NCBI GenBank assembly: GCA_963846585.1
Contig: CAWJWO010000007.1
Coordinates: 372,001-436,000 of the forward strand
Source of the DNA: JAAUTT01 sp963846585
GTDB taxonomy: Bacteria; Bacteroidota; Bacteroidia; Bacteroidales; JAAUTT01
DNA length: 64,000 nucleotides
Direction of reading: 5' to 3'
Of the stretch, positions 59,968-64,000 are shown piece by piece. The position numbers and the translations under genes were made by a program. Positions within the stretch are counted from its first letter, which is position 1, and each line of letters starts with the position of its first letter. Under the pieces are notes generated by a model that saw nothing but the letters and a program-made list of their open reading frames with translations, searched no databases and was not told where the DNA came from.

Positions 59968-61116
59968 CTATTTTGAGCCCGGTAAAATTATTCTAAAAGT
60001 AGTATTAACATTTGGTTCAGATTGTAAAACAAATATTTTCCCATGATGAAAATTTTCAATTATCCTTTTAGACAACGATAAACCTAATCCCCAACCTCTT
60101 GATTTGGTTGTAAATCCTGGTTTAAATACCCTTTTTAAGTTACTTTTGGAAATACCTGTACCATTATCTGAAATATCAATATATACCTGTTTATTATTTC
60201 CATGGATTTTCACTTTTATTAAACCTTTATTTTTTACAGCATCGAGGCTGTTTTTTAAAAGGTTTTCAATTACCCAGCTAAAAAGTTGAGGATTAATCCA
60301 TATAAAAACCGGGGACGTTTCCGATAATTCAAAATTTACTGATACGGGAGTCCTGCTTTTTATATAAATAATAACCTCTTCCAGCAATATCTTTAAATCA
60401 ACGATTTCCAATTTTGGTTTAGACCCCATTTTTGAAAATCGGTCAGTAATTATACTTAAACGTGAAACATCTTTCTCCAATTCATCAATTATATCCTTAA
60501 CTTCAATTTTATCTTTTAGCAGTTCAACCCATGCCATTAAGGAAGAAGTTGGTGTACCCAGCTGATGGGCTGTTTCCCGGGAAAGGCCAAGCCAAACATT
60601 ATTTTGTTCCGCTTTCCTCGATGCATTAAAAGCAAGGTATGAAATCGCGATAAAAATACCAACAACAAAAAATTGAATATACGGATAAATGGTAAGTTGT
60701 TTAATTAAGATTGAATCGTTGTAAAAAATATAATTTTGTTTTCCGTGTTCAAGAGTTATTATTATAGGAGGATGCTTTCGTTTCATAATATTCAATTCTC
60801 CTGTGAGGTAGCCCTTCTTTAATGCGCTAATGCTGTCAATATTGCGATAAGATACAATCTGGTAATTATCATCACATAACATAACAGGAACTGTATTATT
60901 GTTTTCTACAACTTTGAATGGGAAATTTATATCAGTATAATGTGAAGTCTGAGCCAATAATCTGGTTGCTTCTGACCATAATTCGACTTTCTTGCGTTCT
61001 TCAAAGGAAAGTTTTGCAACAAGATGATGAGTATATAATACTGAACTCAGGCCAATTAATGTTGCCATTATCAATAATAATAATTTCCAATGTTGTTTTA
61101 AAATGTATATTTCCAC
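59968..61116 (-). CDS. Sensor histidine kinase
   Basis: The 382-residue protein has two membrane helices (about residues 11-31 and 144-164) flanking a short periplasmic domain. The kinase core has an unusual HisKA motif SRETAHQLGTPTSSLMAW (His within AHQLGTP), then ATP-binding motifs including NLLKNSLDAVKNKG, DISDNGTGIS and GWGLGLSLSKRI. No response regulator lies in the window. It is probably transcribed from an upstream promoter in the gap shared with the AsmA-like gene. Confidence 0.88.
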   Translation of the reverse strand: MEIYILKQHWKLLLLIMATLIGLSSVLYTHHLVAKLSFEERKKVELWSEATRLLAQTSHYTDINFPFKVVENNNTVPVMLCDDNYQIVSYRNIDSISALKKGYLTGELNIMKRKHPPIIITLEHGKQNYIFYNDSILIKQLTIYPYIQFFVVGIFIAISYLAFNASRKAEQNNVWLGLSRETAHQLGTPTSSLMAWVELLKDKIEVKDIIDELEKDVSRLSIITDRFSKMGSKPKLEIVDLKILLEEVIIYIKSRTPVSVNFELSETSPVFIWINPQLFSWVIENLLKNSLDAVKNKGLIKVKIHGNNKQVYIDISDNGTGISKSNLKRVFKPGFTTKSRGWGLGLSLSKRIIENFHHGKIFVLQSEPNVNTTFRIILPGSK

Positions 61117-61124
61117 CTGAATAT

Positions 61125-61172
61125 AGTTGTTAGTTGTTAGTTGTTAGTTGCTAGTTGCTAGTTGCTAGTTGT
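61125..61172. repeat. TTAGTTG/CTAGTTG heptamer tract
   Basis: About six TTAGTTG/CTAGTTG heptamers separate the sensor kinase and AsmA-like genes. The stop codon of the AsmA-like gene (CTA on the plus strand at 61165-61167) lies inside this tract. Confidence 0.85.
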
Positions 61173-63846
61173 CCGGCCATTCCACTTTAATATCATCATC
61201 TTTCTTATCCTTTTTGTTTTTAGTTGTTGAATTTGATGGAATGGTTACGGAGTTCGAATTATCATCATCCCAACTTACTCTTAAATGTTGCTTTTTTGAA
61301 TCATTTTTATGCTTAAGGGTTGAATCATTTTTATACCAACCAAACTCATTATTTAATGCCTGTTTAATTTCAATTCTTTGATTACTTAGAGTAGACTTAA
61401 ACATATTGAAAGCTTCTTTTGTATCGTACGATATTTTATAATCACTGTTATATCCAACAATGGAAAGTGGAATCGTAGTTTTTCCAAGACCATCATCTTC
61501 AACTATTCCGAATTCTTCATTTTCCTTTTTATGCCTTTTTGCTTTTCCCCATAATATATCGGACAATAAAATTTTTACCTTATATGTATAATGATTATCA
61601 AAATTATGAATCCCTGATACTTTAATATTAAATGCCGAAGAGTATATATCCATTTGAGGAATATTTACTTTATTGTCCTTTACAGCAATCCTGTTTTTTA
61701 AGGTTTTAAAATTAATGGTTTTTAACTCATCCATAGAAATAAACTTCGATAATGCTTTAGCATAGATAAAATCTATCAATTGACCATCAGCGATATTTAT
61801 ATCTCCGTCTGCAAATAGCTTATCCTTATCCAAAATAAAATTATTATCCCATTGACTGGACACAAATAAGGTTCCATTTAATTTACCACTTAAATTATTA
61901 TAGGTAATAATATTTTGCGTAAAATTATTAAATGCTGCAAACAAAAGATGAATATCAACATTTGACAAATCCAGCTGACTTTTTGTAATAAAATTTTTAT
62001 CAATATCCTGAACTATTAATCCATTGCCTGATATATTCCCTGACATGGATTCAAAATAAACCGATTTAACAGTAAAAATAGTAGGCTTATAATTTATATT
62101 ACAAGAAACCCATTTAGCATTAAATTTATGTAATTTAAAATTACTTATTGAAAGTTTAACATCAAGAGATAAATTTTCCGGAAATAATAATTGCCTTGAA
62201 AAAGAAGGATTTGCCGAATTATTTTCAGGAGACTTTTCAAAATAATTTGACATATCAAGATTATTTGAACTTATATCAGCTATTAGATTAGCCTTTTGAT
62301 CAGTGCATAAAAAGAAAGGTATTCCGTTAAATAAAGTGCCGTTTATATGAAAATCATTCCCGTGCAGAGTAAAACTCAAATTATTAAATAAAATATCGTG
62401 CTGTAATTTAAGTTCGCCGTTAATGTTTCCAAAATTATATTCAAGGTTTTTAATTTTAAAAAATCCATCTGTAATATTAACTGATCCTGAATAATTTAAA
62501 TTGGCAAAATCAGAAATTAAATAACTTGATTTGAAAGGCAACTTTCCACTCACTGATATATTACATTCAACCCTCCCTTTTAATATTTCAATGGCATCGA
62601 TATTAAAGAATGATTTTATATCACTTAAATTTAATTTATTATATATAGTTAAATAAACTAAAGGTTCATTTAAATTCCTTAGAACAATATTTCCATTCAA
62701 ATTTCCATTTCCTAATTTTGCAGAAAAGGAACTTAAATTGAGCATATCAGAATTTCCGGGCTTATTATTAAAATTATTATATTCACCTTGTAAGTTAATA
62801 TTATAAAGTTCAATATTATTTGTTTTTTCAATTAAAGCAGCTTTATAAACATTAAATTTTAAAGTAACAGCAGGGTATTTTCCTTTACCAACAGGTCCGT
62901 TAATTGAATATTTTAAAGAAATTGTTCCTTTTGACTTATAGTTTAGTTTATTAATAACTTTGTCCGGTAATAAGTTTATTAATTTCGAAATATTTAATTT
63001 TGTTCCGTAAGCTTCGAATTTTATGAATGAATAAGGGTTTGTCTGATAATAGCCGTTACCTGAAAAATTGACTCCCTCTAAAGCAAATTTTGATAAATAG
63101 AATTGATACAGATTATTTAAGATATTAATCCGGGATAAAATATTCAGATGTTTGTTGGCAATATATGTATTTCCCCCAACATCAAAGTTAGAAATGAATA
63201 AGCTGGCATCAATTCTTAAAATGGCGCTATCCTTTCGGATATCTCCGATAACCTTCAATTTATCTGCATTGCCTATACATTGAACCTCAACCTGTTTGTT
63301 TGTATATTCGAATTTAATATTTTTAAATAAAACGTTATCAAAGTTAAAATTTTCATGACCTGATATTTTAGGAGTTATCGGTTTTTTTAAAATATTAAAA
63401 TTTGTAACTCCTGAATTATCAACATATAATTTTATATACCCGTTGTAAATCTTAAGTAATTTAATATTATAATTCCCAGTTAAAAGATCTAATGGATTTA
63501 ATTGAAGATATATTTTTTCAGCCTTCAAAAGTGTGTCATTGGAGAAATTATTCTCCGTTATAAATAAGTTTGTATTCGCAGATTTTATAATTACATCATC
63601 GAATTCAACTGAAGCATTAGGAAAAGTTTTCCAAAATTCAAAATCAATATTGTGTATGTTTACAGGTACAATAAGTTGTTTATTTAACTCATTTACTGTG
63701 AACTGTATTATCTTATCCTTATAAAAATAATTAATTAATACTGCGGAAAGTATTAATAATAAAAATAATATACTAATAAAAATAAATATACCCTTTAATA
63801 ATATTCTGATTCTTTTTTTAAACCGTTGTGTAAAAAATTTTGCCAT
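61165..63846 (-). CDS. AsmA-like protein
   Basis: The 893-residue protein has an N-terminal membrane helix (about residues 12-35), then long repeating beta-rich segments typical of AsmA/TamB-like bridge proteins. NELNKQLIVPVNIHNIDFEFWKTFPNASVEFDDVIIKS near the start is the AsmA N-terminal pattern. The C-terminal half includes NINYKP, LDLSNVDIHLLF and NIADGQLIDF, as in AsmA_2-type domains. The family is thought to move or influence phospholipids across the periplasm. The last residues are charged (KKDKKDDDIKVEWPDN). Nothing recognisable lies between 63847 and 64000. Confidence 0.85.
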   Translation of the reverse strand: MAKFFTQRFKKRIRILLKGIFIFISILFLLLILSAVLINYFYKDKIIQFTVNELNKQLIVPVNIHNIDFEFWKTFPNASVEFDDVIIKSANTNLFITENNFSNDTLLKAEKIYLQLNPLDLLTGNYNIKLLKIYNGYIKLYVDNSGVTNFNILKKPITPKISGHENFNFDNVLFKNIKFEYTNKQVEVQCIGNADKLKVIGDIRKDSAILRIDASLFISNFDVGGNTYIANKHLNILSRINILNNLYQFYLSKFALEGVNFSGNGYYQTNPYSFIKFEAYGTKLNISKLINLLPDKVINKLNYKSKGTISLKYSINGPVGKGKYPAVTLKFNVYKAALIEKTNNIELYNINLQGEYNNFNNKPGNSDMLNLSSFSAKLGNGNLNGNIVLRNLNEPLVYLTIYNKLNLSDIKSFFNIDAIEILKGRVECNISVSGKLPFKSSYLISDFANLNYSGSVNITDGFFKIKNLEYNFGNINGELKLQHDILFNNLSFTLHGNDFHINGTLFNGIPFFLCTDQKANLIADISSNNLDMSNYFEKSPENNSANPSFSRQLLFPENLSLDVKLSISNFKLHKFNAKWVSCNINYKPTIFTVKSVYFESMSGNISGNGLIVQDIDKNFITKSQLDLSNVDIHLLFAAFNNFTQNIITYNNLSGKLNGTLFVSSQWDNNFILDKDKLFADGDINIADGQLIDFIYAKALSKFISMDELKTINFKTLKNRIAVKDNKVNIPQMDIYSSAFNIKVSGIHNFDNHYTYKVKILLSDILWGKAKRHKKENEEFGIVEDDGLGKTTIPLSIVGYNSDYKISYDTKEAFNMFKSTLSNQRIEIKQALNNEFGWYKNDSTLKHKNDSKKQHLRVSWDDDNSNSVTIPSNSTTKNKKDKKDDDIKVEWPDN

Positions 63847-64000
63847 TTTAAATTATTAAAATTCAATTTCCCTATAATTAACGTTTTAATGTTCAAAATA
63901 TATATTAATTGTTTATAAAGTTCCTAAATTCTTAATAAATAAACCGATTTTCATTTTGCATTTTATTCAATACTTTGTTTATTAGCAATCTAATAATTTA

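Noticed and set aside
61165..61172. Target-site duplications at the TTAGTTG tracts (17630, 53704, 61125)
   Set aside because: The tracts are simple tandem repeats without an element between paired copies.

Overview
The window looks like chromosomal DNA of a low-GC, non-phototrophic member of the Bacteroidota. Supporting signs are: type IX secretion C-terminal sorting domains (33418-35319, and a remnant at 36455-36646), promoters of the Bacteroidota form (TTTG about 16-20 nt upstream of TAnnTTTG), AT-rich leaders without strong Shine-Dalgarno sequences, an N-acyl-ornithine carbamoyltransferase type arginine pathway, a DUF2723 membrane protein, a DUF4369/DUF5106-type thioredoxin protein, and many FkbM/GT2/GT9/GT39 type surface-glycan genes. 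No rRNA, CRISPR array or phage is visible. There is one tRNA gene (Arg, anticodon CCT).

Layout. 1-5.7 kb (minus): cysteine/sulfite assimilation (cysK, cysJ, cysI), then a siroheme-synthase domain gene overlapping the start of hemA, which runs off the left edge. A regular array of two ATACC-N8-GGTAT boxes lies just upstream of the cysK promoter. 7-16.5 kb (minus): arginine/proline genes (carA, argG, proB, proA, N-acylornithine carbamoyltransferase, M20 deacylase), interrupted by a four-helix-bundle (23S-IVP type) gene flanked by inverted heptamer repeats. 16.6-25 kb: polyprenyl synthase, DUF2723 protein, eIF1/SUI1-like factor, TonB-like protein, M1 peptidase and a YugP-type zinc peptidase. 25-36.6 kb: surface-glycan and envelope genes, including a methyltransferase-GT2 fusion, a LamG lipoprotein, a GT9 enzyme and an SGNH/T9SS protein, ending in a rearrangement scar where a truncated AraC regulator abuts a truncated T9SS tail. 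36.7-45.1 kb: accessory island with a cupin gene, a DUF488-DUF488-dual-OB operon, a convergent Dam-HerA-NurA operon (herA broken by about six frameshifts), an XRE gene, an MNT/HEPN pair with a nonsense codon, and tRNA-Arg at its edge. 45-64 kb: efp, a SpoIIE phosphatase, an exopolysaccharide trio (GT1, O-antigen ligase, Wzz), tyrS, cvpA, xth, rsgA, a hybrid histidine kinase, a U32 peptidase, a sensor kinase and an AsmA-like protein.

Three kinds of structure are not explained by ordinary genes. (1) Two nearly identical elements of about 0.7 kb (31557-32265 and 57676-58493), each with 39-40 bp terminal inverted repeats bounded by TTAA, carry one GIY-YIG nuclease gene and a perfect 22-bp hairpin. 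The copies differ at about five bases. Two of these form a compensatory base-pair change in the hairpin, which argues that the stem itself is maintained. One copy is further interrupted by a small palindromic insert. (2) At least fifteen intergenic gaps are filled with degenerate tandem repeats of mostly seven bases (RGARCCA, CTGTCTT, AAATCTT, TTAGTTG, ACTTACG, CACGTCC, CCCTNNN). They are often arranged as an inverted pair at the two ends of the gap around a dispersed repeat of about 95 bp. (3) The accessory island joins several nucleic-acid-processing modules typical of antiviral or genome-conflict loci. It appears partly decayed, but the tyrS frameshift in a homopolymer warns that some indels may be sequencing errors.
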